Assembly (NCBI GenBank): GCA_023393475.1
Contig: JAEWLC010000073.1
Location: 1 to 64,000 of the forward strand
Direction: 5' to 3'
Length of the DNA: 64,000 nucleotides
Source: Pseudomonadota bacterium
GTDB lineage: Bacteria > Pseudomonadota > Alphaproteobacteria > Rhizobiales > Devosiaceae
Shown: positions 36,860 to 46,977 of the stretch, one piece after another
How the letters are laid out: every line of letters starts with the position of its first letter
How positions within the stretch are numbered: position 1 is the stretch's first letter
Notes under the pieces: generated by a model
Database searches by the model: none
What the model saw: the letters and a program-made list of their open reading frames with translations, nothing else
What the model was told of the DNA's origin: nothing
Position numbers and translations under genes: made by a program

Positions 36860-37843
36860 ATGATGAGCATTGCTGGTCACGTTTTGCCCAATCGGGCCTT
36901 TCTCGCCCCTATGGCCGGGATCACGGATGCGCCGATGCGCCGGCTCGCCGAGCGCTTCGGTGCGGGTCTCGTCATATCCGAAATGATCGCCAGCAACGCC
37001 CTCGCCACCGGCCAGGACGAGATGGTGCGCAAGCTCCACAAGTCCGGCTCGCTGCCGCATGTCGTGCAGCTTGCGGGCTGCGAGGCCGAGTGGATGCGGA
37101 AGGGCGCCGAGATCGCCTACTCGGCGGGCGCCGACATCATCGACATCAACATGGGCTGTCCGGCCAAGCGCGTCACCAACGGCTATGCCGGTTCGGCCCT
37201 GATGCGCGTGCCCGACGAAGCCCTGAAGCTGATCGATGCCGTCGTTGCAGCGACCCCGCTCCCGGTGACCGTCAAGATGCGGCTCGGCTGGGACGAGGAC
37301 AGCATGAACGCTGCCGAGCTGGCGCGCCGCGCCGTCGACGCCGGTGCGCAGATGATCACGGTTCATGGGCGGACTCGGCAGCAGTTCTACAAGGGCGAGG
37401 CGCGCTGGCACCTCGTGAGGCCTGTGGTTGAAGCCGTCGACGTGCCCGTCGTCGTCAATGGCGACATTGTCGATCTCGCCGCTGCGACGACCGCCCTCGA
37501 GCAATCGGGAGCCGCTGCGGTGATGCTCGGTCGTGGCGCCCAGGGCCAGCCCTGGAAGGTTGGCCAGATCGGGGCCCAGCTCGAGGGCAGGGAGGCCGCG
37601 CCCACCCCAACCGGGGCGGAGCTCAGCGCCATCGTCGCCGAGCACTACGACGCGATCCTCGTCGCCTATGGCACCCATGTCGGCCTCAGGGCGGCACGCA
37701 AGCATCTCGACTGGTATCTCGAAGCCGCCGGCATCGAGCTGGACAAGCCGACGCGTGGCCGCCTCCTCAACGCGGAAGACCCCGCGGAAGTCCATTCCAT
37801 GATCCCTGACATCTACGAAGGTGGCTGGAGGCTCGCTGCATGA
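36860..37843 (+). CDS. dusB: tRNA-dihydrouridine synthase (NifR3 type)
   Basis: 327 aa if ATG 36860 is used; a TTG at 36842 gives 333 aa and neither has an ideal ribosome site. FMN enzyme reducing uridines in the tRNA D-loop. FLAPMAGITDAPMRRLAERF at the start, VQLAGCEAEWM, INMGCPAKRVTNGYAGSALM with catalytic Cys, and HGRTRQQFYKGEA are family signatures. This is the nifR3 gene that precedes ntrBC in alphaproteobacteria; its stop overlaps ntrB by 4 nt. Confidence 0.95.
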   Translation: MMSIAGHVLPNRAFLAPMAGITDAPMRRLAERFGAGLVISEMIASNALATGQDEMVRKLHKSGSLPHVVQLAGCEAEWMRKGAEIAYSAGADIIDINMGCPAKRVTNGYAGSALMRVPDEALKLIDAVVAATPLPVTVKMRLGWDEDSMNAAELARRAVDAGAQMITVHGRTRQQFYKGEARWHLVRPVVEAVDVPVVVNGDIVDLAAATTALEQSGAAAVMLGRGAQGQPWKVGQIGAQLEGREAAPTPTGAELSAIVAEHYDAILVAYGTHVGLRAARKHLDWYLEAAGIELDKPTRGRLLNAEDPAEVHSMIPDIYEGGWRLAA

Positions 37844-38972
37844 GCAAGGTTCCTCCGCCGGCGCTGAGCACGGCCGTGCTGCAGGCGCTGCCGCAGCCAA
37901 TCCTGGTGTGCGGCGAAGACCGCAGCATCGTGTTCGTCAACTATGCGGCCGAGGCCTTCTTCGGCGCCTCGCTGAGCGTGCTGATGCGTCAGAAGCTCGA
38001 TGACCTGATCGCCTTCGGCTCCCCGATCCTCGGACTGCTCGACGCCGTGGCGGAGCGGCGCGGGCCGATGACCGAGTATCGCGTCCGCGTTGGTTCATCG
38101 CGCTTTTCGGAAGCCAACGACGACCGTATCGTGGATGTGTTTGCGACCCCGTTGTCGGATGGTGATGGCCGTATCGCGCTGCTCTTCCAGGAGCGGACGA
38201 TGGCGGACAAGATCGACCGCCAACTGGTCAGCCGCGGGGCCGCGCGCTCCGTCACCGGCCTCGCCTCGATGCTGGCGCACGAGATCAAGAACCCGCTCTC
38301 CGGCATCCGCGGCGCTGCGCAACTGCTAGAGCAGAGTGTCACGCCCGACGAACTGCCGCTGGCGCGCCTCGTCCGCGACGAGGTCGATCGCATCGTCGAC
38401 CTGATCGACCGCGTCGAAGTATTCGGCGACGACCGTCCGGTCGAGCGCGAGGCCATCAACATCCATGTCATCCTCGACCGGGTGAAACTGCTGGCCAAGA
38501 ACGGCGTGGCCCGCGGTATCACCTTCTCTGAAGAATACGATCCGTCGCTGCCGCCGGTTGGCGGCAACCGCGACCAGCTGATCCAGGTATTCCTCAACTT
38601 GGTGAAGAACGCCGCCGAAGCCCTTGAACGGACACCGAAAGCCGAGATCAAGTTCTCGACGGCGTTCCGGCCGGGCATCCGCATTTCGGTGCAGGGCGTC
38701 TCGGAGCGCATCTCGTTGCCGATCGAGATCGTCATCGAGGACAACGGCCCGGGCGTGCCTCCGGACATCATGCCGATCCTGTTCGATCCGTTCGTCACCA
38801 CCAAGTCGAACGGCTCGGGCCTCGGCCTGGCGCTCGTCGCCAAGATCATCGGCGACCATGGTGGGGTCGTCGACATGGACAGCCGACCCGGCCGCACCCG
38901 TTTCCGCATCCTTCTGCCCGTCGCCGCCAAGTCGACGGTGCCCGAGACCGAGTCTGAAGAGGTTCTGGCCAA

Positions 38973-38976
<4 letters not shown>
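37840..38976 (+). CDS. ntrB: Nitrogen regulation sensor histidine kinase NtrB
   Basis: 378 aa, soluble. A PAS domain (about residues 12-120, LPQPILVCGEDRSIVFVNYA) precedes the HisKA phosphoacceptor region HEIKNPLSGIRGAAQLLEQ and the ATP-binding N box (FLNLVKNAAEAL), G1 (EDNGPGVPPD) and G2 (SNGSGLGLALVAKI). With GlnB/GlnK input it phosphorylates or dephosphorylates NtrC. Coupled by 4-nt ATGA overlaps to both dusB and ntrC. Confidence 0.97.
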
Positions 38977-40421
<1,445 letters not shown>

Positions 40422-40462
40422 CACGATCACATTGCCGAAGGCGACATAACCAACTGTTGCCA

Positions 40463-40474
40463 TTTTGCACCAAT
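40463..40474. promoter_or_regulatory. NtrC-like half-site, copy 1
   Basis: TTTTGCACCAAT, containing TGCACCA, the half-site of the enteric NtrC consensus (TGCACC-N5-GGTGCA). The same 12 bases recur 57 bp downstream at 40520. The second half of the palindrome is weak. It lies between ntrC and ntrY, 118 bp before the ntrY start. Confidence 0.45.
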
Positions 40475-40519
40475 GGGCCTAGGCAAAGGTAATCTTGGCG
40501 TAATGGCCAGGTGTCACAT

Positions 40520-40531
40520 TTTTGCACCAAT
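40520..40531. promoter_or_regulatory. NtrC-like half-site, copy 2
   Basis: Second exact copy of TTTTGCACCAAT, ending 60 bp before the ntrY start and overlapping a TTGACT (40532-40537). Tandem same-orientation half-sites close to ntrY suggest activation or repression of ntrYX by phospho-NtrC. Confidence 0.45.
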
Positions 40532-40591
40532 TTGACTTGAGGGTTCTGGAGGGCTTGTGAGCCCGCCGAGTCCCCCGACATTGGCCACTGG

Positions 40592-42985
40592 ATGCACGAA
40601 GCTACGCTCGCAAGCGACGCACTGCCTGAGCCAGCCCTGACGCCCGCCGTTGCGCGGACGCGACCGGTGCTGTTCGGCGATGCGGGCCGCCGGACGATCC
40701 GGACGATCGGCCTGATCGTCGTGCTGCTCTCGGTCTTCGTCTCGTCGGGCTCGTTCCTGATCATGACGGGCGCCAGCGACATCGAGCCGACGCCCGAAGT
40801 GTGGACGATCATCTGGATCGTCAACGGCCTCCTTGTGCTGTCGGTGATTGCGCTCGTCCTGACCGAAGCGACGCTGTTGATCCAGGCGCGAATGCGCGGT
40901 CAGCCCGGCGCCGGGCTGCAAGTCCGCATGGTGGCGATGTTCGCGACTGTGGCGGCAGTGCCGGCCTTGCTGGTCGCGGTCGTCGCCATGATCTCGCTGA
41001 ACCAGGGGCTCGACCAGTGGTTCTCGGAACGCACCCGCACCATGGTGGAGAGCTCGCGACTGGTGGCGCGCTCCTACATGCTCGAGCACTCCCAGGTGCT
41101 GCGGGACGATATCATCTGGGTTGCCAACGAACTCGAGCAGGCGCGTGGCACGTTCGAGACGGACCGGGTCAAGTTTCAGCGCATCCTGACGGCGCTCGCC
41201 GTTACCCGCTCGCTGCCCTACACGTCGCTGATCTCCGCCGACGGCGACACGCTGATGAAGGCGCAGATCAACGCGCCCGGCACGGCGCCGCGGGTGCCGC
41301 CGGGCCTCACGCAGGGCGTCGTCGAGGGGCGACCTACGGAAATCGCGCCGGGCCGGACGAACCTCGTCGGCTCGGTAGTGAAGCTGCGCGGCTACGAGAA
41401 CACCTATCTGTTCGTGGCGCGTCCGGTCGATCCCGAGGTGCTGGAGTTCACCCGGCTCACCGACCAGAACATCACCGAATACCGGAACTACGAGAGCAAC
41501 CGGCTGGTCTTCCAGATCACCTTCACGCTCATGTATGTCGGTTTGGCACTCGTCCTGCTGCTTGCCGCCGTATGGATCGGCATTGCGCTCGCCAACCGCT
41601 TCGTGGACCCGATCAGGAACCTGATGATCGCCTCCAGCCGCGTTTCTGCCGGCGATCTCGACGTGCGCATTCCGGTGCAGGAGGGCAGGGGCGACCTGCG
41701 CGACCTGACCAACCGGTTCAATACCATGACGCAGCAGCTCAAGACGCAGCGCGTGGCCCTCGTCGAAGCCAATGAAACCAACGAGAAGCGTCGGCAGTTT
41801 ACCGAGGCGGTGGTTGAGGGTGTGTCGGCCGGCATCGTCGGCCTCGATCCGTTCGGCGCCATCACGCTGGTCAATCTCAGGGCTGCCGAAATGGTTGGCG
41901 CGGACGAAATCGAGCTGGTGGGCAAGCGCATCGACGAAGTGATCCCCGCCCTCGCTCCGATTATCGAGCGCGCCAAATCGGCGCGGCGTGGGACCATCCG
42001 CGACCAGGTCGAGATCGGGTCCGGTCCCGACTATCGCACCTATCAGGTGCAGCTCACCCGCGAAGGCACGATGACGGAGAGCAAGGGCTTCGTTGTCACG
42101 CTCGACGACATCACCGACCTGCTTTCGGCCCAGAGAACCGGTGCCTGGGCCGATGTAGCCCGCCGCATTGCCCACGAAATCAAGAACCCGCTGACGCCGA
42201 TCCAGCTCAGTGCCGAACGCCTGCGCCGTCGCTACGCGAGCAAGCTCGCCGATGATTTCGACGTGTTCGACAAGTGCGTCAACACGATCATCCGGCAGGT
42301 CGGGGATATCGGCCGCATGGTGGACGAGTTCTCGTCGTTCGCGCGGATGCCCGAGGCAAAGCTGGATCAGGGCAACCTGACGGACTCCATCCGCCAGGCT
42401 GTATTCCTCGAAAGCGTCCGGCTGCCGGAAGTGCAGATCAAGATGGAGCTGCCCGACGAGCCGATCGTCGCGTGGTTCGACAATCGCCTGATCAGCCAGG
42501 TCCTCACCAACCTGATCAAGAACGCGGTCGAAGCCATCGAAGGCGCGGGGCTGGAGGCGATCAAGAGCCCGGTCATCACCGTCGAAGCGGTGCCGGAAGG
42601 CGAGATGGTCCGGCTGTCGGTATCCGACAACGGCAAGGGCTGGCCGAAGGAGAACCGCAACCGGTTGCTCGAGCCCTATGTCACGACCCGCGAGAAGGGC
42701 ACCGGCCTTGGCCTTGCGATCGTCGCCAAGATCATCGAACAGCACGGTGGCAAGGTCGACCTGGTCGACGCCGAGCCGGATGAGAACGGGCGCGTCGGCG
42801 CCTGCTTTACCTTCACCCTGCCGCTGCGGCGGCCGGGAGAGGCAGACGAAGAGGAGCCAGCAGCTCCTCAAGGGGTTGCGGAGCAGCAGGCCGCGACCGA
42901 AGTGACTGAAGACGCAGCGGGTGGGGCAAAACCTGACAGCGGACAGCAAGAGGAGCCGCAATTGCAAGCGGTCGACAATACCTGA
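40592..42985 (+). CDS. ntrY: Membrane nitrogen-regulation histidine kinase NtrY
   Basis: 797 aa. Three or more membrane spans in the first 330 residues (TIGLIVVLLSVFVSSGSFLI, IWIVNGLLVLSVIALVLT, VAMFATVAAVPALLVAVVAM, LVLLLAAVWIGIALANRF) bracket a periplasmic sensor loop; then HAMP, a PAS-like segment, HisKA HEIKNPLTPIQLSAERLRRR and the ATPase boxes NLIKNAVEAIEG, DNGKGWP and EKGTGLGLAIVAKI. Partner of NtrX in redox/nitrogen signalling. An Ala/Glu-rich tail ends the protein. Its TGA overlaps the ntrX ATG by one base. Confidence 0.95.
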   Translation: MHEATLASDALPEPALTPAVARTRPVLFGDAGRRTIRTIGLIVVLLSVFVSSGSFLIMTGASDIEPTPEVWTIIWIVNGLLVLSVIALVLTEATLLIQARMRGQPGAGLQVRMVAMFATVAAVPALLVAVVAMISLNQGLDQWFSERTRTMVESSRLVARSYMLEHSQVLRDDIIWVANELEQARGTFETDRVKFQRILTALAVTRSLPYTSLISADGDTLMKAQINAPGTAPRVPPGLTQGVVEGRPTEIAPGRTNLVGSVVKLRGYENTYLFVARPVDPEVLEFTRLTDQNITEYRNYESNRLVFQITFTLMYVGLALVLLLAAVWIGIALANRFVDPIRNLMIASSRVSAGDLDVRIPVQEGRGDLRDLTNRFNTMTQQLKTQRVALVEANETNEKRRQFTEAVVEGVSAGIVGLDPFGAITLVNLRAAEMVGADEIELVGKRIDEVIPALAPIIERAKSARRGTIRDQVEIGSGPDYRTYQVQLTREGTMTESKGFVVTLDDITDLLSAQRTGAWADVARRIAHEIKNPLTPIQLSAERLRRRYASKLADDFDVFDKCVNTIIRQVGDIGRMVDEFSSFARMPEAKLDQGNLTDSIRQAVFLESVRLPEVQIKMELPDEPIVAWFDNRLISQVLTNLIKNAVEAIEGAGLEAIKSPVITVEAVPEGEMVRLSVSDNGKGWPKENRNRLLEPYVTTREKGTGLGLAIVAKIIEQHGGKVDLVDAEPDENGRVGACFTFTLPLRRPGEADEEEPAAPQGVAEQQAATEVTEDAAGGAKPDSGQQEEPQLQAVDNT

Positions 42986-44364
42986 TGGCCCTCGACATTC
43001 TGATTATCGACGACGAGGACGATATCCGCGACCTGATCGCGGGTATTCTTGAGGACGAGGGTTACCAGACGCGACAGGCCCACGACGCCGATTCCGGTCT
43101 CAACGAGATCGCTCGCCGCCGCCCCAGCCTGGTCTTCCTGGATATCTGGATGCAGGGCAGCCGGCTGGATGGCCTGCAGCTGCTCGACGAGTTCCAGAGC
43201 CAGCACCCCGATATGCCGGTGGTGATGATCTCGGGTCATGGCAACGTGGAAACGGCGGTCAGCGCCATCCGCCGCGGCGCCTACGACTATATCGAGAAGC
43301 CGTTCAAGGTGGATCGGCTCCTGCTCATCACGCAGCGCGCCATGGAAGCGGCCCGCCTCAAGAACGAGGTCGCCGACCTGCGGGAGCGCTCCAGCAACGC
43401 GGTCGAGCTCGTCGGCAATTCGCCCGCGATGCAGGCGATCAAGGGCGTGATCGAGAAATCGGCACCGACCAACTCGCGCATCTTCATCTCCGGATCGTCG
43501 GGGACCGGAAAGGGATTGTCCGCCCGCCTGATCCACCAGAAGAGCGCGCGCGCCGAAGCGCCGTTCGTCGAGATCAACTGCTCGCTCTATTCGCCCGACG
43601 AGGTCGGCGTCGTGCTCTTCGGTCGCGAGACCCGCGAGAAGTCGGGCATGCTGCGTACCGAGGTCGGCGCCCTCGAGAGGGCGCACGGCGGTACGCTGTA
43701 CCTCTCCGAGGTTGCGTCGCTCCCGGCGCCGGCCCAGCAGGCGCTGCTACGTACGCTGGTGGAGAGCAAGTTCAATCGCGTCGGCGGTGCCGTCGCGGTG
43801 CCGATCGACGTTCGCATCATCTCGTCGAGCTCGCAGAACGTCGGCACGCTGATCGAGCAGGGGCAGTTCCGCTCCGATCTCTTCCACCGCCTGTCGATCG
43901 TGCCTTTGCAGCTGACGCCGCTGAAGGAGCGCCGGGAGGACATCCCGCCGCTGGTGAACACGTTCATCGAGCAGGTTTGCCGGCTGCACAACCTGCGCAG
44001 CATGTCGATCGGCGAGGACGCTGTCGCTGTGCTCCAGGCCCAGGACTGGCCGGGCAACGCCCGCCAGCTGCGCAACTCGATCGAGCGGCTTCTCATCCTC
44101 GTAAAGGACCAGGCACCGGCCGACGGCGTGATCACGGCTGCGTTGCTGCCACCAGATATCGGTGAAGTTTTGCCGACCGTCGGAGACAGCGACTCTTCGG
44201 CTCACCTGATGAGCCTGCCTCTGCGCGACGCGCGCGAAGTGTTCGAGCGGCAGTATTTGATGGCGCAAATCGAGCGTTTCGGCGGGAATATCTCGAAGAC
44301 CGCCGAATTCGTCGGCATGGAGCGTAGTGCTCTTCACCGAAAGATCAAGTCTCTGGGCCTATAG
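42985..44364 (+). CDS. ntrX: Nitrogen regulation response regulator NtrX
   Basis: 459 aa. Receiver domain with phosphoacceptor Asp53 (SLVFLDIWMQG), AAA+-like domain, and Fis-type HTH (NISKTAEFVGMERSALHRKI). Walker A is GSSGTGKG (170-177), but the GAFTGA sigma54 loop is missing (FGRETREKSGML instead) and the Walker B box reads GGTLYLSEVASL, with Ser241 where Asp normally coordinates Mg-ATP. Lack of GAFTGA is typical of NtrX, which acts independently of sigma54; loss of the Walker B Asp is less usual and suggests weak or no ATP hydrolysis. Confidence 0.94.
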   Translation: MALDILIIDDEDDIRDLIAGILEDEGYQTRQAHDADSGLNEIARRRPSLVFLDIWMQGSRLDGLQLLDEFQSQHPDMPVVMISGHGNVETAVSAIRRGAYDYIEKPFKVDRLLLITQRAMEAARLKNEVADLRERSSNAVELVGNSPAMQAIKGVIEKSAPTNSRIFISGSSGTGKGLSARLIHQKSARAEAPFVEINCSLYSPDEVGVVLFGRETREKSGMLRTEVGALERAHGGTLYLSEVASLPAPAQQALLRTLVESKFNRVGGAVAVPIDVRIISSSSQNVGTLIEQGQFRSDLFHRLSIVPLQLTPLKERREDIPPLVNTFIEQVCRLHNLRSMSIGEDAVAVLQAQDWPGNARQLRNSIERLLILVKDQAPADGVITAALLPPDIGEVLPTVGDSDSSAHLMSLPLRDAREVFERQYLMAQIERFGGNISKTAEFVGMERSALHRKIKSLGL

Positions 44365-44445
44365 CGGGGCTTGCTCCGCCGGGTAGGCACTCACTATCTT
44401 CTGTGCCATAGTTTCTCCTGCGATGGGAAACTGAAGGTGAATAGG

Positions 44446-44468
44446 GTAGCAGCGGTGGCGGCTGCTAC
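44446..44468 (+). promoter_or_regulatory. Hairpin in the hfq leader
   Basis: GTAGCAGC (44446-44453) and GCTGCTAC (44461-44468) form a perfect 8-bp stem with a 7-nt loop, 56 nt before the hfq ATG. No T-run follows, so it is more likely a leader structure that affects hfq translation or stability than a terminator of ntrX. Confidence 0.5.
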
Positions 44469-44524
44469 TGAGACAGGGCGATCGGCTCTTGCCGGTTTGC
44501 CTCCACATGACAAGAGGCCAAGGA

Positions 44525-44773
44525 ATGCCCAGCGAAAAGACTCAGAACCTCCAGGACGCGTTCCTCAATCACGTCCGCAAGCAGAAGGTCCCGGTGACCA
44601 TTTTCCTGGTGAACGGGGTGAAGCTGCAGGGGGTCATCACCTGGTTCGATAACTTCTGCCTGCTTTTGCGGCGCGATGCGCAGTCCCAACTGGTTTACAA
44701 GCACGCGATATCGACGATCATGCCGGGTGCTCCGATCCAGCTGTTCGACCCCGAGCACGCGACCGAGGACTGA
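44525..44773 (+). CDS. hfq: RNA chaperone Hfq
   Basis: 82 aa from ATG 44525, preceded by AAGAGG at seven bases; upstream in-frame ATGs lack conservation. Sm1 motif region QNLQDAFLNHVRKQKVPVTI with FLVNGVKLQGVITWFDNFCL, and Sm2 YKHAISTIMP are canonical. Hexameric chaperone pairing small RNAs with mRNAs. The C-terminal tail is short, as in alphaproteobacteria. Located between ntrX and hflX, the conserved order. Confidence 0.98.
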   Translation: MPSEKTQNLQDAFLNHVRKQKVPVTIFLVNGVKLQGVITWFDNFCLLLRRDAQSQLVYKHAISTIMPGAPIQLFDPEHATED

Positions 44774-44782
44774 CGTAGCCTG

Positions 44783-46165
44783 ATGAGTGACGAGTTCGAC
44801 GATGAGGCCGCCCAGCCGGGCGGCCCGAAGGCATTCATAGATCATCGTACCGCGCCGACCCGCGTCGGTCTGATCGTGCCTGACGTCCGGGGCAGGGCGA
44901 CCAACCACTCCATCGAAGCGCGCAAGGCCGAGTTCGAAGGGCTCGCGAGCGCGATCAACGTCGAGATTCTGTTCTCCGAGATCGCCAAGGTACGCGAGAT
45001 CAAGCCGGCGACGTTCATTGGTGGCGGCCATGTTGCGGACTTTGCCGAGCGGGTGAAGGCCGACGAGATCGAGTTGCTGCTGGTCGACACCGCATTGCAT
45101 CCCATCCAGCAGCGCAATCTCGAGAAGGAAACCGGCGCCAAGGTCCTCGACCGGACCGGCCTGATCCTCGAAATCTTCGGTGAGCGCGCCGCGACCCGCG
45201 AGGGCGTGCTGCAAGTGGAGCTCGCACATCTCAACTACCAGAAGAGCCGCCTCGTGCGCAGCTGGACCCACCTCGAGCGCCAGCGGGGCTCGGGTGGCTT
45301 CGGCTTCATGGGCGGCCCTGGCGAAACCCAGCTGGAAAGCGATCGGCGTCAGCTCCAGGATCGCATCAAGATGCTGGAAGAACGTATTGAAAAGGTTAGA
45401 CTAACGCGCGGACAACAGAAGGGCAGGCGCGATGCCGTGCCGTTCCAGGTTGTCGCACTCGTCGGCTATACCAATGCTGGAAAGTCCAGCCTGTTCAATA
45501 CGTTGACCGGGGCAGGGGTGTTCGCCAAGGACCTGCTCTTCGCGACCCTCGATACTACCGTCCGCAAGATCGCGCTGCCGCACGGCCGCGAGGTCATGCT
45601 GTCCGACACCGTCGGCTTCGTCTCCGAGTTGCCCACCGACCTCGTAGCTGCGTTCCGCGCCACCCTGGAAGAGGTACTCGAAGCCAACGTCATCCTGCAC
45701 GTCCGGGACGTCGCCAATCCGGATCATGCGGCGCAGGCGATAGACGTCCTGAAGGTGCTGGAGGAACTGGGCGTCTCGGCCGAAGCGACTCCGATCATCG
45801 AGGTCTGGAACAAGGTCGACCTGCTGGAGCGCGATGAGGACGGCAGTTATCCTGCGCTGACGACGCTGACGCCCGCCGGCAAGGTCACCGCCTCGGTGCC
45901 GGTCTCGGCGCAGACGGGCGAGGGTCTCGACCGGCTGCTTGACACCATCGAGAAGGTGCTGGCCGGGCAGGGGCGTACCTACCGGGTACGGGTGCCGCAC
46001 AGTGCCGGCGCCGATGTCGGCTGGCTCTATGGACACGCCGAGGTCATCGGCAAGGACGAGGCGGACGACGAGGCGCAGGTTTACGAAGTGCGGGTCGAAG
46101 CCCGCCACAAGAACGCCTTCACCTCCCGCTTTGCCGGCCGGATCGAAGGCTCAGACGCCGCCTGA
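44783..46165 (+). CDS. hflX: GTPase HflX
   Basis: 460 aa. N-terminal HflX domain (THLERQRGSGGFGFMGGPGE with QLESDRRQLQDRIKMLEERI coiled coil) and a GTPase domain with VALVGYTNAGKSSLFNTLTG (G1), ATLDTTVRKI (G2), LSDTVGFVSELPTDLVAAFR (G3) and NKVD (G4). It splits stalled 70S ribosomes in other bacteria. It overlaps the convergent mazG gene by 15 nt at the 3' end. Confidence 0.96.
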   Translation: MSDEFDDEAAQPGGPKAFIDHRTAPTRVGLIVPDVRGRATNHSIEARKAEFEGLASAINVEILFSEIAKVREIKPATFIGGGHVADFAERVKADEIELLLVDTALHPIQQRNLEKETGAKVLDRTGLILEIFGERAATREGVLQVELAHLNYQKSRLVRSWTHLERQRGSGGFGFMGGPGETQLESDRRQLQDRIKMLEERIEKVRLTRGQQKGRRDAVPFQVVALVGYTNAGKSSLFNTLTGAGVFAKDLLFATLDTTVRKIALPHGREVMLSDTVGFVSELPTDLVAAFRATLEEVLEANVILHVRDVANPDHAAQAIDVLKVLEELGVSAEATPIIEVWNKVDLLERDEDGSYPALTTLTPAGKVTASVPVSAQTGEGLDRLLDTIEKVLAGQGRTYRVRVPHSAGADVGWLYGHAEVIGKDEADDEAQVYEVRVEARHKNAFTSRFAGRIEGSDAA

Positions 46166-46966
46166 GCGGTCCTTGGCGCGGATCTCGTTCCAGTAGCCGT
46201 CCAGCCGTTCGAGCCCGGCCTCTGCCAGTGGCACGGCGTCCTCGCTAGCGCGCGTTTCGACGTAGCGGAACCGGCGGTCGAACTTGGCATTGGCGTCGCG
46301 CAGGGCCGCTTCCGGCTCGATGCCGAGCTTGCGGGCGAGGTTCGCCGCTGCAAAGAGCAGGTCGCCCAGTTCCTCCTGGACCTTGGCCTTCTCATTGGCC
46401 TCGGCCGCCTCGGCGACCTCATCCAGTTCCTCGCGGACTTTCGCTAGCGTCTCGCGCCAATCCGGCCAGTCGAACTGGACCGATGCGGCGCGCCGGCTCA
46501 GCTTCTCGGCGCGGGCCAGGGCAGGGAGCACGCGGGGGACATCGTCCAGCAGGGAGGTCTGGATCTGCTTTCTCGCAGCCTTCTTCGCCCGCTCGTCGGC
46601 TTTCACCTCGTCCCACTTGGCCTTTGCGCCGCCGGCGTTGCGGGCCGCTTCCTCGCCGAAGACATGCGGATGGCGCCGGATCAGCTTTTCGGTGATGGCG
46701 TAGACAACGTCGCCGATGTCGAACAGGCCTTCTTCCGACGCCATCTGGGCGTGGTAGACGGGCTGGAGCAGGAGGTCTCCCAGCTCCTCGCGGAGGTCGG
46801 CATAGTCCTTGCGCTCGATCGCATCAGCGACTTCGTAGGCTTCCTCGATCGTGTAGTTGCTGATCGAGGCAAAGTCCTGCTCGAGATCCCAGGGGCAGCC
46901 GCCATCGGGGTTGCGAAGGGCCGCCATGATCTCGATGAGGCGGGAAATGTCGCGCGACGGCTGCAT
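46151..46966 (-). CDS. mazG: Nucleoside triphosphate pyrophosphohydrolase MazG
   Basis: 271 aa from ATG 46966. Two MazG modules: the first with LRNPDGGCPWDLEQDFASIS, YTIEEAYEVADAIE and the EExxE-type ELGDLLLQPVYHAQMA; the second with EELDEVAEAAEANEKAKVQE and ELGDLLFAAANLARKL. House-cleaning enzyme removing noncanonical NTPs. Starts 11 nt after the FAH-family gene, so likely co-transcribed with it, and its end overlaps hflX. Confidence 0.95.
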   Translation of the reverse strand: MQPSRDISRLIEIMAALRNPDGGCPWDLEQDFASISNYTIEEAYEVADAIERKDYADLREELGDLLLQPVYHAQMASEEGLFDIGDVVYAITEKLIRRHPHVFGEEAARNAGGAKAKWDEVKADERAKKAARKQIQTSLLDDVPRVLPALARAEKLSRRAASVQFDWPDWRETLAKVREELDEVAEAAEANEKAKVQEELGDLLFAAANLARKLGIEPEAALRDANAKFDRRFRYVETRASEDAVPLAEAGLERLDGYWNEIRAKDRSGGV

Positions 46967-46977
46967 TGGAACTCCGA

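Noticed and set aside
40514..42967. 817-codon open frame opposite ntrY
   Set aside because: NtrY is fully supported on the plus strand, and the antisense product is low-complexity His/Asp/Arg-rich sequence.
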